Assembly: GCF_016901135.1 (NCBI RefSeq)
Contig: NZ_JAFEVL010000068.1
Coordinates: 1-64,000, forward strand
Origin: Martinezella lusitana
GTDB lineage: Bacteria > Pseudomonadota > Alphaproteobacteria > Rhizobiales > Rhizobiaceae
Direction of reading: 5' to 3'
DNA length: 64,000 nt
Position numbers and translations under genes: made by a program. Position 1 is the stretch's first letter. Every line of letters starts with the position of its first letter. Below are positions 1-9,727 of this stretch, piece by piece. Below the pieces are notes generated by a model that searched no databases, was not told the origin of the DNA, and saw only the letters and a program-made list of their open reading frames with translations.

Positions 1-35
1 TGGTCCCGCCCTCACCCCCGCCCAGGGCGGGGCCA
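1..35 (+). terminator. GC-rich hairpin, possible terminator of an upstream gene
   Basis: Bases 1-12 and 24-35 can pair as a 12-bp stem with one G-U pair around an 11-base loop, followed by a short T-rich stretch (ATTTTCT). It sits just before the first gene, so it probably ends transcription of a gene left of the window. The T run is weak, so a purely structural role is possible. Confidence 0.45.
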
Positions 36-64
36 CATTTTCTCCCACGGATAACGACACTGGA

Positions 65-1123
65 ATGAACATGGAAATCGGCATCGACAGTTTTGCAGCA
101 ACCATTCCCAATCCGGCCACCGGTCATACCGTCCCGGCTGCCGACCGCATGGAGACGTTGCTGGCGGAAGTTGAAACCGCCGATCGCGTCGGTCTCGACG
201 TGTTCGGCATCGGCGAGCATCACCGCAAGGAGTTTCTCGATTCCGCGCCCGCCATCATTCTGGCAGCCGCCGCGGCCCGCACGAGCCGGATCCGTCTGAC
301 CAGTGCCGTGACCGTACTGAGCGCCGCGGACCCCGTCCGCGTGTTTCAGGATTTCGCGACCGTCGACCTCATTTCGAAAGGGCGCGCCGAACTCGTCGTT
401 GGACGCGGCTCCTTTGGTGAAGCCTATCCCCTCTATGGCTTTGCCATGAACGACTACGACGCGCTCTTTGTCGAGAAGCTCGGTCTGCTCCTCAAATTGC
501 GCGAAGAGACACACGTGGAGTGGCAGGGCCGCTTCCGGCCGGCGCTTACCGGCCAGGGCGTCTATCCGCGGCCGGTTCAGGCCAGACTTCCGATCTGGCT
601 CGGCGTCGGCGGCACGCCGCAATCCTTCGCCCGCGCAGGAGCCCTTGGCCTTCCCCTCATGGTGGCTATCATCGGAGGCAGTTTTGACCGGTTCCGGCCG
701 CTCGTGGACCTGTACCGCGAAGCGGGCCGGTATGCTGGCCATACGCCGGACACGCTGAAAGTCGGCATTCATGCGATGGGCTTTGTCGGTGACACGGACG
801 AGGCCGCCGCAAACGCCTTCTTTCCCGGATGGGCCTATATGGCGACTGAAATCGGCCGCGAGCGCGGCTGGTCGACTGCGACGCGCGCCCAGTTCGATGC
901 GATGCGCGGTCCGCACGGCGCCTTCCTGATCGGGAACCCGCAGACGGTGCGCGACAAGATCCTCGCCGCCAACGAAGCGCTTGGCGGCATTTCGCGCCTG
1001 ACCTTCCAGATGAGTTCCGCCATGCTGGAAACCGCGGCTATGCAGCGATCGATCGAACTGCTCGGCACCGAGGTCGCGCCCGCGGTCAAGGCGGCGCTCG
1101 GCAAGGCGCCCCATCATGGGTGA
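65..1123 (+). CDS. LLM-class flavin-dependent oxidoreductase (luciferase-like monooxygenase)
   Basis: 352 residues, the usual size for bacterial luciferase-like (F420/FMN-dependent) monooxygenases. The chain follows the family pattern: an early FGIGEHH segment, the SAVTVLSAADPVRVFQDFATVDLISKGRAEL region of the TIM barrel, and the VVGRG strand near residue 110. The expected role is flavin-dependent oxidation of a small organic substrate with a partner reductase; the substrate cannot be read from sequence. The stop overlaps the start of the next gene by 8 bases, so the two are very likely co-transcribed and perhaps act on related electrophilic or aromatic compounds. Two in-frame ATGs (65 and 71) are possible starts. 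Confidence 0.9.
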   Translation: MNMEIGIDSFAATIPNPATGHTVPAADRMETLLAEVETADRVGLDVFGIGEHHRKEFLDSAPAIILAAAAARTSRIRLTSAVTVLSAADPVRVFQDFATVDLISKGRAELVVGRGSFGEAYPLYGFAMNDYDALFVEKLGLLLKLREETHVEWQGRFRPALTGQGVYPRPVQARLPIWLGVGGTPQSFARAGALGLPLMVAIIGGSFDRFRPLVDLYREAGRYAGHTPDTLKVGIHAMGFVGDTDEAAANAFFPGWAYMATEIGRERGWSTATRAQFDAMRGPHGAFLIGNPQTVRDKILAANEALGGISRLTFQMSSAMLETAAMQRSIELLGTEVAPAVKAALGKAPHHG

Positions 1124-2078
1124 GCTGATCGCCGGAACCTGGCATCGCAGCGGCCTCGAGAGCGTGATAGCCGAAGGTGAATTGCGCCGTCCGCCCTCGG
1201 TGTTTCGCGAGTGGATCACCGCCGAGGGCGACGGCCCGTTCAAGGCCGAGCCGGGCCGCTATCACCTCTATGTCTCGCTCGCCTGTCCCTGGGCGCACCG
1301 CACGCTGATCATGCGCGACCTTAAGGGCCTTACCGATCTAATCGACGTCTCGGTTGTTCACTGGCTGATGGGCGAGGATGGCTGGACATTCGATCCCGGT
1401 CCGGGTGTCATTCCCGACACAGTGAACGGCGCGAAATTCCTGCATGAGATCTATACGATGTCCGATCCGGCGGCGACGTCGCGCGTCACTGTGCCCGTTC
1501 TTTGGGACAAGCGTCATCGTCGCATCGTCTCAAACGAGTCCTCCGAGATCCTGCGCATGTTCAACACCGCCTTCGACGGCTGCGGTGCGGCTGCCGGCGA
1601 CTATTATCCCTTCGACCATCGCGACGAGATCGACGCTGTCAACGCGCGCATTTACGCCACCCTAAACAATGGTGTCTATCGGTCCGGGTTCGCCACCACA
1701 CAAGCCGCCTACGAGGCGGCCGTCAGCGAGGTCTTCGAGACGCTCGACTGGCTCGAGCAACGCCTGGGGCGGCAACGCTATCTTGTCGGTGGCAGGTTGA
1801 CGGAGGCAGACATTCGACTGTTCACCACGCTCGTGCGTTTCGATTCCGTCTATCACGGGCACTTCAAATGCAATCTGCGGGCACTCGTGGATTATCCGGC
1901 GCTTTGGGCCTACACGCGCGATCTCTTCCGGCATCCGGCGATCCGGCCGAGCGTGGATTTCAGCCATATCAAGGGGCACTACTACGGCAGCCATCCCGGC
2001 CTCAACCCGAGCGGCATCGTTCCCATCGGCCCCGATTTGGATTTCGAGTTTCCGTCCGGACGCGAGGGGCTCGTATAA
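1116..2078 (+). CDS. glutathione S-transferase family, glutathionyl-hydroquinone reductase-like
   Basis: 320 residues with the active-site CPWAHR at residues 57-62. A CPWA cysteine motif and a length above 300 residues are characteristic of glutathionyl-hydroquinone reductases (YqjG/PcpF/ECM4 group) rather than ordinary GSTs of about 210 residues. These reduce glutathionyl-hydroquinones with glutathione. The C-terminal all-helical GST domain is present (LVGGRLTEADIRLFTTLVRFD). Translational overlap with the preceding monooxygenase suggests a two-gene operon in which an oxidised quinone-like product is repaired or processed. The reaction is inferred from the family; the substrate is unknown. 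Confidence 0.88.
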   Translation: MGELIAGTWHRSGLESVIAEGELRRPPSVFREWITAEGDGPFKAEPGRYHLYVSLACPWAHRTLIMRDLKGLTDLIDVSVVHWLMGEDGWTFDPGPGVIPDTVNGAKFLHEIYTMSDPAATSRVTVPVLWDKRHRRIVSNESSEILRMFNTAFDGCGAAAGDYYPFDHRDEIDAVNARIYATLNNGVYRSGFATTQAAYEAAVSEVFETLDWLEQRLGRQRYLVGGRLTEADIRLFTTLVRFDSVYHGHFKCNLRALVDYPALWAYTRDLFRHPAIRPSVDFSHIKGHYYGSHPGLNPSGIVPIGPDLDFEFPSGREGLV

Positions 2079-2226
2079 AGCCTGATATTCGGTACGGCGA
2101 CGCGCTCCTGCGATTTGAAACGTTGCTGTTGACCATGGGTCAACTCGGCCCCGCCGGCTGTGATTCCAGACGGGACAAACGTAACCTTCTGCGCAATACA
2201 CTGTAACAATCTAGAATGGATTGCCC

Positions 2227-3228
2227 ATGAAACCCTTGCTCGTCCCGCTCTTCTGCCTGATCGTCTTCCAGCCGGCACTTGCCGCGGACAGCGCGATCTC
2301 ACCCCAGGCCCTGGCTGAGCAGGGCCTGAAAGCCGGAGCCCGTTTTCCTGGTCTTGCCGATATCTGCGACCTGTCGCGACCCTTGGCATTGCCCGCCACT
2401 CCCCCTGCGTCAGCCACCGAAAGTACCCAGGGGCGACCTGCGCGCCCGGAAACTTCGGCAGACTTGGAACCGCAGAAAGTCTTCGACAATCTGTATTTTC
2501 TGGGCACGGGTGGGGTGGCGAGCTGGGCGATTAAGACGTCCGAGGGCATCATTCTCATTGATGCCTTGGACAACAACGAGGAAGCCAAGCAGAACATCGA
2601 GGGAGGACTCGAAAAACTGGGGCTCAATCCGCACGACATTCGCTATCTGATCATCACCCATGCGCACGGCGATCACTATGGCGGCCAGGAATTTCTGGTG
2701 AACACCTACAAGCCCAAGGTGCTGATGAGCGAAGCGGACTGGAAGGAACTCGAAAAACCGGAACTGGAATTTTCCAACCCGGACTGGGGGATTCCACCAA
2801 AGCGTGACGTTTCGGTCAAAGATGGCGAGACGATCACGCTCGGCGATACGGTCGTCCAGCTCTACGTGACGCCGGGCCATACGCCCGGCACCCTTTCCCT
2901 CATCTTTCCCGTCTCCGACGGCGCTGAAGGGCATGTCGTCGGCCTGTGGGGCGGCACGGGTATGAGGTTTGGCCCGGACGAGCAGCGTATCCGCACATAC
3001 TCCGCCTCGGCGGGCCGTTTCCGCGATATCGCGGAGCAGCAATCAGTCGATGTCTTCATGTCCAACCATCCCGCGCGCGACGGCGCCCTGGAGGCAATCG
3101 CCAAGTTCAAAATTCGTTCTCCCGGAGAGCCGAATCCCTTCGTTGCGGGACACGCGGCATTGGGGGCATTCGAATTGCTGCGCGACTGCAGCCTGGCTCA
3201 AGCGGAACGGATCCAGCAGGGGAACTGA
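2227..3228 (+). CDS. secreted subclass-B3-like metallo-beta-lactamase-fold hydrolase
   Basis: 333 residues from ATG 2227; an upstream TTG at 2221 is less likely. The N-terminus is a signal peptide (basic-hydrophobic, ending ALAADS), so the enzyme should be periplasmic. Metal ligands are visible as HAHGDHYGG (His145, His147, Asp149, His150), the GHTPG histidine near 218 and a histidine in SNHP near 281, the arrangement of B3-type metallo-beta-lactamases and their relatives. Many chromosomal members act on lactones or other substrates, so beta-lactam hydrolysis is not established. It stands alone, convergent with the ABC operon to its right. Confidence 0.85.
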   Translation: MKPLLVPLFCLIVFQPALAADSAISPQALAEQGLKAGARFPGLADICDLSRPLALPATPPASATESTQGRPARPETSADLEPQKVFDNLYFLGTGGVASWAIKTSEGIILIDALDNNEEAKQNIEGGLEKLGLNPHDIRYLIITHAHGDHYGGQEFLVNTYKPKVLMSEADWKELEKPELEFSNPDWGIPPKRDVSVKDGETITLGDTVVQLYVTPGHTPGTLSLIFPVSDGAEGHVVGLWGGTGMRFGPDEQRIRTYSASAGRFRDIAEQQSVDVFMSNHPARDGALEAIAKFKIRSPGEPNPFVAGHAALGAFELLRDCSLAQAERIQQGN

Positions 3229-3261
3229 TGCCGAGCATCGAAACGCTCCGGAGGCTAGTCG

Positions 3262-3280
3262 CACGAGCTCATTGCTCGTG
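3262..3280. terminator. hairpin between convergent genes
   Basis: A perfect 7-bp stem CACGAGC / GCTCGTG with a 5-base loop lies in the 72-base gap between the metallo-hydrolase and the oppositely oriented ABC ATPase gene. It is followed by T-rich sequence on the plus strand, so it may stop transcription from the left and perhaps from both sides. Confidence 0.45.
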
Positions 3281-3299
3281 TTTGATAGATTTGCAAGTT

Positions 3300-4283
3300 T
3301 CAGACGGTGAACCGGTGGGCCGCGCCATCCTGGGGGCTGGCCCAAACTATGTCGCCGGATGTCAGCTGCGTATCCCCGGATAACCGCACCATCATAGAGC
3401 CGGCCTCCTCGACATCGAGATGAAGAATGGCATCGGCGCCGAGGCGCTCGACATGACGCACACGCCCGCGCCAATCGCCGTCGTCTGATGTGATGCTGAT
3501 ATGTTCGGGCCGAATGCCATAAGTCTTGCTGCCGAGGCGTTCGGCAAAGAGACCGGTATAGAGGTTCATATTCGGACTGCCGATGAAGCCGGCGACAAAC
3601 GGTGTGGCTGGATGATTGTAGAGCTCCATCGGCGTGCCGACCTGTTCGATCCTGCCGCCGTTGAGCACAACAATCCTGTCGGCCATCGTCATGGCCTCCA
3701 CCTGATCGTGCGTGACATAGATCATTGTGGTCTTGAGGCGCTTGTGCAGGTCTGAAAGCTCCAACCGCATCTGCGCGCGCAGCGAGGCGTCGAGATTGGA
3801 CAACGGCTCGTCGAATAGGAACACCTTCGGGTCGCGCACGATTGCCCGGCCGATCGCCACCCGCTGACGTTGGCCTCCCGACAGTGCCTTGGGCTTGCGG
3901 TCGAGAAGGTGCGTAAGTTGTAACGCCTCGGCAGCGCCCTTTACCTTTTGCTCGATCTCCGCCTTTGGGCGTTTCGCCAGCGACAGGCCGAAGCCAATGT
4001 TTTCCGCCACCGTCATGTGGGGATAAAGGGCATAGCTTTGAAACACCATCGCAATACCCCGTTCGGAAGGCTCGGCATGGGTGACATCCTTACTGCCGAT
4101 GGTCAGCGCTCCCGAGGAGACGTCTTCCAAACCGGCAATAATGCGCAGCAGCGTAGACTTGCCACATCCCGATGGCCCGACGAAGACGATGAATTCGCCG
4201 GATTGGATATCGAGATCAATACCCTTGATAATCTCCAGTGCCCCGAAACTCTTATGGACTTGGTGGAGGTTCAGACCAGCCAT
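3300..4283 (-). CDS. sugar ABC transporter ATP-binding protein (UgpC/MalK type)
   Basis: 327 residues. Walker A GPSGCGKST is at residues 36-44, with the LSGGQRQRVAIGRAI signature, Walker B LFDEPLSNLD and a C-terminal regulatory OB-like extension typical of the CUT1 family. It energises carbohydrate uptake at the inner membrane by binding the two permeases encoded immediately upstream on the same strand. It is the last gene of the five-gene minus-strand operon that begins with the GH78 rhamnosidase, so a rhamnose-containing oligosaccharide or the released sugar is the likely cargo (inference). At 327 residues it is slightly shorter than the usual ~360 residues. Confidence 0.95.
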   Translation of the reverse strand: MAGLNLHQVHKSFGALEIIKGIDLDIQSGEFIVFVGPSGCGKSTLLRIIAGLEDVSSGALTIGSKDVTHAEPSERGIAMVFQSYALYPHMTVAENIGFGLSLAKRPKAEIEQKVKGAAEALQLTHLLDRKPKALSGGQRQRVAIGRAIVRDPKVFLFDEPLSNLDASLRAQMRLELSDLHKRLKTTMIYVTHDQVEAMTMADRIVVLNGGRIEQVGTPMELYNHPATPFVAGFIGSPNMNLYTGLFAERLGSKTYGIRPEHISITSDDGDWRGRVRHVERLGADAILHLDVEEAGSMMVRLSGDTQLTSGDIVWASPQDGAAHRFTV

Positions 4284-4287
4284 GGCT

Positions 4288-5115
4288 TTAGCCTTTCACC
4301 GCGCCGGCAGTCATGCCGGTCACGATCTGACGATTGAAGAAGATGAACACGATGAGCGGCGGAATGGTCACCAGCAGGATGTTCATGAACAGGAGATTGT
4401 ACTGGCTCGTATACATGCTCTGGAAATTATAGAGCGTCAGCTGGACGGTGATGTTCTCGCGTCCGGGCAGGTAATAGAGCGGATTGGTGAAGTCGTTGAA
4501 AACGAAGATCGACTGCACGACGATGTTGGTGACAGTCACGGGTTTGAGCAAAGGAAGAATAACCCGGATGAAGATCTGCCAAGGTTTTGCGCCGTCGATT
4601 CGCGCCGCCTCGTCGAGATCGCGCGGAATGGTGGCGATGAACGAGCGATAGAGCAGCGTCGAAAACGAGATATTGTAGGCGACCTGGATCAGGATCATGC
4701 CGCTTATAGTCTTAAACAGGCCGATTGATTGCAAAAGCCCGATTGTCGGCACCACTGCCGGCGGCATCATCAGCCCCATCAGCAAGGCCACCTGCGCCAC
4801 GCCGTTCCAGCGCGACTGGCGCCGTTGCATGACATAACCGACCATGGCCGACAGGATAACCAGAATCGACACAGAGAAGACGGTGATGACAGTTGAATTG
4901 AAATAGGCAAGCAGCAACTGGTAATTGCGTGCCTCCACGACCGCGACGAGGTTTTCCCAGAACAGCCATTCCTTTGGCAAGGCGAAGTTCAGGCGCGAGG
5001 CTTCGGACTTCGATTTCACGGCCTGGAGAGCCACGAACAGGAACGGCAGGATGAAGATCACACTGGCAAAAAACAGCGAAACGACACCGGCGATCAAGGG
5101 GCGATACTGTCTCAT
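4288..5115 (-). CDS. carbohydrate ABC transporter permease (MalG type)
   Basis: 275 residues, about six membrane segments, with the EAA-type loop ...LDEAARIDGAKPWQIFIRVILPLLKP in the C-terminal half that contacts the ATPase. This is the second inner-membrane subunit of the CUT1 importer. Its start overlaps the stop of the MalF-type gene by 4 bases (ATGA arrangement) and it ends only 4 bases before the ATPase gene, showing a tight operon. Substrate specificity is not readable from permeases. Confidence 0.94.
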   Translation of the reverse strand: MRQYRPLIAGVVSLFFASVIFILPFLFVALQAVKSKSEASRLNFALPKEWLFWENLVAVVEARNYQLLLAYFNSTVITVFSVSILVILSAMVGYVMQRRQSRWNGVAQVALLMGLMMPPAVVPTIGLLQSIGLFKTISGMILIQVAYNISFSTLLYRSFIATIPRDLDEAARIDGAKPWQIFIRVILPLLKPVTVTNIVVQSIFVFNDFTNPLYYLPGRENITVQLTLYNFQSMYTSQYNLLFMNILLVTIPPLIVFIFFNRQIVTGMTAGAVKG

Positions 5116-5990
5116 TGCTCGACCTCGCGACGGTTGAACCAGAACGTCAGCGGCAGGATGATGGCGCCGACAAGGATGAAGAGGATCACGTTACCGGCGG
5201 TCGACAGGCCGTAGAAACCCGCCTGGTATTGTTTGTAGATGACCGAGGCGACGACGTCGGAGGAGAAGCCCGGCCCGCCTTGGGTCATCGACCATATCAG
5301 GTCGAAGGAGCGAAGACCGCCGATCAGCGACAGCGTGATGACGGTAACGGTCGCCGGGCGCACCAAGGGAAGCGTGATGCGCCAGAACTGCTGCCACCGC
5401 GTGGCGCCATCGATGCGAGAGGCTTCGTAGTAATCAGGGCTTATGGTCGCTAGACCGGCAATGAAGATCAACGTGGCGAGACCGACCCCTTTCCACAGAT
5501 CGACCAGCGCCACGGAGAAAAGCGCAAGCGAGGGATTGGTGAGCCATCCGGGTCCTGGAATACCGACAACGCCCAGCGCTTCGTTGATGATGCCGCGTGT
5601 CGGATGCATCATGACGGTGAAGGTGATGCCGATGCCGATCGCCGAGACGAGGACCGGGAAGAACACCACCGTGCGCAGAAAGCCACGTGCAAAGATCGGC
5701 CCGGACAAAAGCACGGCAAGCAATAGGCCGAACACAGTCTTGAGGCCAGACGTCACGACCGCGTAGATCAACGTGTTGATGAGGCCGCGCACGAGAAATG
5801 GCTCGGAAAAGAACTGCCGAAAATTCTCTAGCCCGATGAACTGAGCGGTCACCAGGTCCCATCGCGTCAGGCTGTACCAAAGCGAGGTAAGGGTCGGGAC
5901 GAGAAAAAACACGCCATAGATCACCGCCGCCGGCAGAAAAAACCAGAACGGATAGGGCGACTTGCGTGAATGGACATGTGACTGGATCAT
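5112..5990 (-). CDS. carbohydrate ABC transporter permease (MalF type)
   Basis: 292 residues when started at ATG 5990, chosen because a strong GGAGGAG ribosome site precedes it; the longer frame to 6059 would overlap the upstream gene's end and adds a non-membrane tail. About six hydrophobic segments and the EAA loop (YYEASRIDGATRWQQFWRITLPL) mark it as the first CUT1 permease subunit. It is placed between the binding protein and the MalG-type permease, the normal order for sugar importers. Confidence 0.93.
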   Translation of the reverse strand: MIQSHVHSRKSPYPFWFFLPAAVIYGVFFLVPTLTSLWYSLTRWDLVTAQFIGLENFRQFFSEPFLVRGLINTLIYAVVTSGLKTVFGLLLAVLLSGPIFARGFLRTVVFFPVLVSAIGIGITFTVMMHPTRGIINEALGVVGIPGPGWLTNPSLALFSVALVDLWKGVGLATLIFIAGLATISPDYYEASRIDGATRWQQFWRITLPLVRPATVTVITLSLIGGLRSFDLIWSMTQGGPGFSSDVVASVIYKQYQAGFYGLSTAGNVILFILVGAIILPLTFWFNRREVEQ

Positions 5991-6055
5991 GGCTCTCCTC
6001 CCTGTTCCAACTCTGCTCCGCCCGACTGCCGGGCAGAGCCGTTCGGACGTCTTGT

Positions 6056-7336
6056 TCACCAGTTGGGAAGCCCGAGCTGTTGCGCCTGTTTGCGCACGTC
6101 ATCATCATACAAGGCGGCCGCGTCCGCCGGCTGGCGCATGCCGGAGCCGACTTCGACGGTGATCTGCTGCAGGTTCGGACCCTTGATCGGCGACAGATAT
6201 TCAAGCGCAGGCACGGTCTTGCCAGCGTCGAAATAGGGAAGCATGTCAGTGACCGCAGCCGGCACGTCGGCGGGCAGGTCGCAGCCCTTGATCAGCGACG
6301 GCCCCTGCACGGTGTTGACGCTCATCAGCACCTTGCAACCCTCGACGCTGGCGACAAAATCCAAAAACTTTTTGGCTTCCTCAATATGCTTGCTGCTGGC
6401 TGGAATATAGAGTCCAGGCGGCATCCAGACCGTCAGACCGTTGGTCGCCGCATCATCGCTCGGCTGGGCGAAGAAGCCGATATCGGCAAGGCTTTCGGGA
6501 CGGTTCTGCTTGAGGGCGCCGATGGCCAGAGACAGCATTGGATAGTGGGCCGCCTCCCCATCGGCGAGCATATTCAACCCGTCGTCGTAGCTCGCGGCCC
6601 CGAAATCTTCGTTGAGCACCCCGGCGTCATGAATGTCCTTTAGTCGCTCGAAACCCTTAAGAGCCGCAGGGGTTGTTGCGTATTTCGCTTTGTTGGCCGT
6701 GTACTCCACTGCGAAATTCGGAACGCTCGCTTGGAGGTTATAAAAGTCTGAAAGTAGCAGGATCTGCGACGACCAGCTGTCCTTGTAGGTTTGGACCACG
6801 GCCACTTTTCCGGCGGCCTTGATCTTCTCGTTGTTTGCCATGAACTCAGCCCATGTCTTGGGCACCGAGAGGCCGAGCTCCTGGTAGATTTTCTTGTTGT
6901 AGAAGATGCCGCCGACCATCGTCGTACCGAACGGAACGCCGTACGGTTTTCCGTCGGCACTGGAAACCGATTTAAATGTCTCGGAAACATTCGCCAATGA
7001 CGGCAACCCGGTGATCGCGGTAAGCGTTTGGGTCGGTTTCAGAACCTGGAACAGGGATCCGGCATTGTAGAGGAAAATATCGGCCATCTCGCCTGTCGCC
7101 AGACGGGTTTTGATGGTGTTGTCGCCTTCCCCTCCACCCGGCCGCTGGTCGATCTCGATCGTGACGTCAGGTTGCTTTTTGGCATAGGCCGCGACCAGCG
7201 CTTCAGCGGAGACCAGCGTGTCCGGACCATTGTCGATCAGGAACGAGACTGTCGTTTCGGCGTGCGATGGGCCTGCAGCGAGCAGGGCAATCAAGGCGCA
7301 GGCGGATGCAAGGCGGTATTTCAGATGTCGTGTCAT
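6056..7336 (-). CDS. sugar ABC transporter substrate-binding protein
   Basis: 426 residues from ATG 7336, which follows a GGGAGGAAC ribosome site; the annotated frame can extend upstream but without signal. A cleavable signal peptide (hydrophobic LASACALIALLAAGPSHAE) sends it to the periplasm. The mature part resembles family-1 extracellular sugar-binding proteins (for example YGVPFGTTMVGGIFYNKKIYQELGL and a C-terminal KKFLDFVASVEG segment). It captures the sugar for the two permeases downstream. It lies 37 bases after the rhamnosidase gene, so enzyme and importer are probably on one transcript. Confidence 0.93.
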   Translation of the reverse strand: MTRHLKYRLASACALIALLAAGPSHAETTVSFLIDNGPDTLVSAEALVAAYAKKQPDVTIEIDQRPGGGEGDNTIKTRLATGEMADIFLYNAGSLFQVLKPTQTLTAITGLPSLANVSETFKSVSSADGKPYGVPFGTTMVGGIFYNKKIYQELGLSVPKTWAEFMANNEKIKAAGKVAVVQTYKDSWSSQILLLSDFYNLQASVPNFAVEYTANKAKYATTPAALKGFERLKDIHDAGVLNEDFGAASYDDGLNMLADGEAAHYPMLSLAIGALKQNRPESLADIGFFAQPSDDAATNGLTVWMPPGLYIPASSKHIEEAKKFLDFVASVEGCKVLMSVNTVQGPSLIKGCDLPADVPAAVTDMLPYFDAGKTVPALEYLSPIKGPNLQQITVEVGSGMRQPADAAALYDDDVRKQAQQLGLPNW

Positions 7337-7373
7337 GATGTTCCTCCCGAACAATGAGACTATAAACGTGGCG

Positions 7374-9704
7374 TCACCTTCCCGACGCCGGTGGAAGATC
7401 GAATGTCAGAACATGCGTGCCCGATGCCAATGGCATCTCGCCGGTCACCGTGGCGCCGTTCAATGCGGGATTGATGTGGCGGTGCGTGGGTCGGAATAGT
7501 CCGGAGCACCCTTCAGGCAGTGTCAGTCGATAGGTCACGCGTCCGTTTTCGACCCTCCACTTTGCCTCGATGCGACCATATCCGGTATCGTGGAACGCGG
7601 AGACGGGGCTGAGTGAAGCGATCGGCGCGGGTGCGAGGAGAACACGGGCAAAGCCGGGCAGCTCCGGATCGGGTGCTATTCCCGCCACGCTCTCGAACAA
7701 CCACTGGCACACGGCGCCATAAGAGTAGTGGTTGTAGCTGTTCATGTCGGGCTGGTAGATCGAGCCGTCAGGTGCCATCGCGTCCCATCGTTCCCAGATT
7801 GTCGTCGCGCCGTGTTTCACCTGATACAGCCAACCCGGCACGTCTTCTTGCAGGAAAACTTTCTCCGCGAGATCATCCATTCCAAGCTTCGTCAGCGCCG
7901 GCAGCAGTGCCGGCGTTCCGATGAAGCCTGTGCCGATCTTGTAGTCGGCATCGACGATGATCTTGCGAAAATGAAACTTTGCCGTCTCCATATGCTGCGC
8001 CGGGATCAGGTCGTGGAGAAACGCCAGCGCGTAGGACGTCTGGTCATTGTGTGCCAGACGGCCGGATGGTGCGATAAATTCGAAGGCGAAAGCTCGGCGG
8101 ATCTCATCGGCGCGTGCTATCATTCGCGCCTTCAGCTCGTCCTCTCCGAGAACACCTGCGATCCGCGCAAGAAGATCGGTCGAAATGAAGTGATAGAGCG
8201 TGGCCGCACAATCGTCTGAGATTGTTGGGCGCGGTTTGACGCTGTCTCCGGTCGGTTGCAGCCAATCCCCGAAGGTGAAACCGCGCTCGCCCCATTTTGC
8301 CGGGGGACGAACGATGGGACCGTCCGAGATCGACCATACGAAATCGACCCAGCCTACCATGGATCCCAGACATTCGCGCAGAACGTCGCGATCGGCATAA
8401 TGCGTGTAAAGAACCCAGGGGATGATGACGATGGCATCGCCCCAGCCCGTCGAACCGGCAAAGCCTGGAAAATGCTCCGGATGAAGGCGCGTCGGATCCG
8501 GGGAAACATGTGCTATCGCGCCATCGGCGCGCTGATCGGCCATCACATCCCGCAGATACTTTCGAAGGAACATCTGGCTGTCGGCCAGCCAGCAGGCCGT
8601 CGCGGCAAAGACCTGAGCATCACCGGTCCAGCCCAGGCGCTCGTCGCGTTGCGGGCAGTCGGTTGGGATTTCGACGAAATTCCCGCGCTGCGACCAGATC
8701 GTGTTTTGCACCAGGCGGTTGACCTGCCCATTGGCGCACTCGAAACCGCCCTTGAGCTCCGGGACTGACGAAATCGGCACCGACTCGATTGAGAGGATTT
8801 CCGCTTTTCCGCTGATGGTCAAACGCGCGTAACGAAAGCCGTGAAAGGAGAAATGTGGTGCATACGTTTCCTCACCGTCGCCATTGAGTGTGTAGACGTT
8901 GTGCGAGACGGCCGTGCGATAATTGCGATTGTCGAAGAAGCGGCCAAGTCCAAGAACCTCGGAATATTCCGTACGCACCTCGGTGCCCGGCTCACCGCGA
9001 ATCCTATAACGGACATAGCCTGCAACATTTTGCCCAAAATCGAAGACGCTGCGTCCTTCATCATCGATCCAACGATCGATCGGCTCGAGCGGCGTCATTT
9101 CCCTGACCGGCGTTGTTTCCTGAGCGAGCAGGAGATTCTTGTCGAAAGAGAGTTCTTCAGATCCGGCGGTCGGGGCCATCGCAGTTTCGCGCGCATCGTA
9201 GATTTCGCCGAAATAGATTCCAGATTTTCGGACAGGCAGCGTCCCGCTGCTCCAATTTGCATCGGTCGCAATTAAAGTACCCGATCCTCCGACGATCTCA
9301 GCGATGGCGGCAATACGGTCACCCCAGCAGTTGAAGATCGGGTTCTTTCCCCACATCAGTTGGGAGCGATACCAGCCATCGGCCAGCCAGATCTCGATCC
9401 TGTTTTCACCCGCATGGAGAAGCGGAGCGACATCGTAAGACTGGTAGGCAAGTCTTTTGTCGTAGTTGGTAAAGCCCGGCGTAAGCAGGTCGCGGCCGAC
9501 ACGCTGTCCGTTGATGAAGCAGCGATAGAGGCCGAATGCCGAGATGAAGAGGTCGGCTTTGGCGGGAACGTCCTCCAGGGCGAATTCCGTCGCGACGAAG
9601 CTGGCGGCTTGGCCCTCCCCTTCGTCGGCAAGCGGAGCGATCATCTGCGCGTTCCAGTCGCGCGATGCCGTCGTTGGAGCCTTGGCGCTCGCCTGCATAT
9701 CCAT
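7374..9704 (-). CDS. glycoside hydrolase family 78 alpha-L-rhamnosidase
   Basis: 776 residues. The GH78 acidic motif DCPQRDERLGWTGD is at about residues 349-362 in an (alpha/alpha)6 barrel context (FSFHGFRYARL, then VSPDPTRLHPEH and TTIWERWDAM). The N-terminal beta-sandwich contains RCFINGQRVGRDLLTPGFTNY typical of the family. It should release terminal alpha-L-rhamnose from plant glycosides or polysaccharides. No signal peptide is visible, so it probably acts in the cytoplasm after import by the adjacent ABC system. The start follows GGGAGGA. It is the first gene behind the operator at 9728-9765 and is shorter than the second GH78 in this window. Confidence 0.93.
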   Translation of the reverse strand: MDMQASAKAPTTASRDWNAQMIAPLADEGEGQAASFVATEFALEDVPAKADLFISAFGLYRCFINGQRVGRDLLTPGFTNYDKRLAYQSYDVAPLLHAGENRIEIWLADGWYRSQLMWGKNPIFNCWGDRIAAIAEIVGGSGTLIATDANWSSGTLPVRKSGIYFGEIYDARETAMAPTAGSEELSFDKNLLLAQETTPVREMTPLEPIDRWIDDEGRSVFDFGQNVAGYVRYRIRGEPGTEVRTEYSEVLGLGRFFDNRNYRTAVSHNVYTLNGDGEETYAPHFSFHGFRYARLTISGKAEILSIESVPISSVPELKGGFECANGQVNRLVQNTIWSQRGNFVEIPTDCPQRDERLGWTGDAQVFAATACWLADSQMFLRKYLRDVMADQRADGAIAHVSPDPTRLHPEHFPGFAGSTGWGDAIVIIPWVLYTHYADRDVLRECLGSMVGWVDFVWSISDGPIVRPPAKWGERGFTFGDWLQPTGDSVKPRPTISDDCAATLYHFISTDLLARIAGVLGEDELKARMIARADEIRRAFAFEFIAPSGRLAHNDQTSYALAFLHDLIPAQHMETAKFHFRKIIVDADYKIGTGFIGTPALLPALTKLGMDDLAEKVFLQEDVPGWLYQVKHGATTIWERWDAMAPDGSIYQPDMNSYNHYSYGAVCQWLFESVAGIAPDPELPGFARVLLAPAPIASLSPVSAFHDTGYGRIEAKWRVENGRVTYRLTLPEGCSGLFRPTHRHINPALNGATVTGEMPLASGTHVLTFDLPPASGR

Positions 9705-9727
9705 TGCCGTCCTCCCGGTCGTTTCTG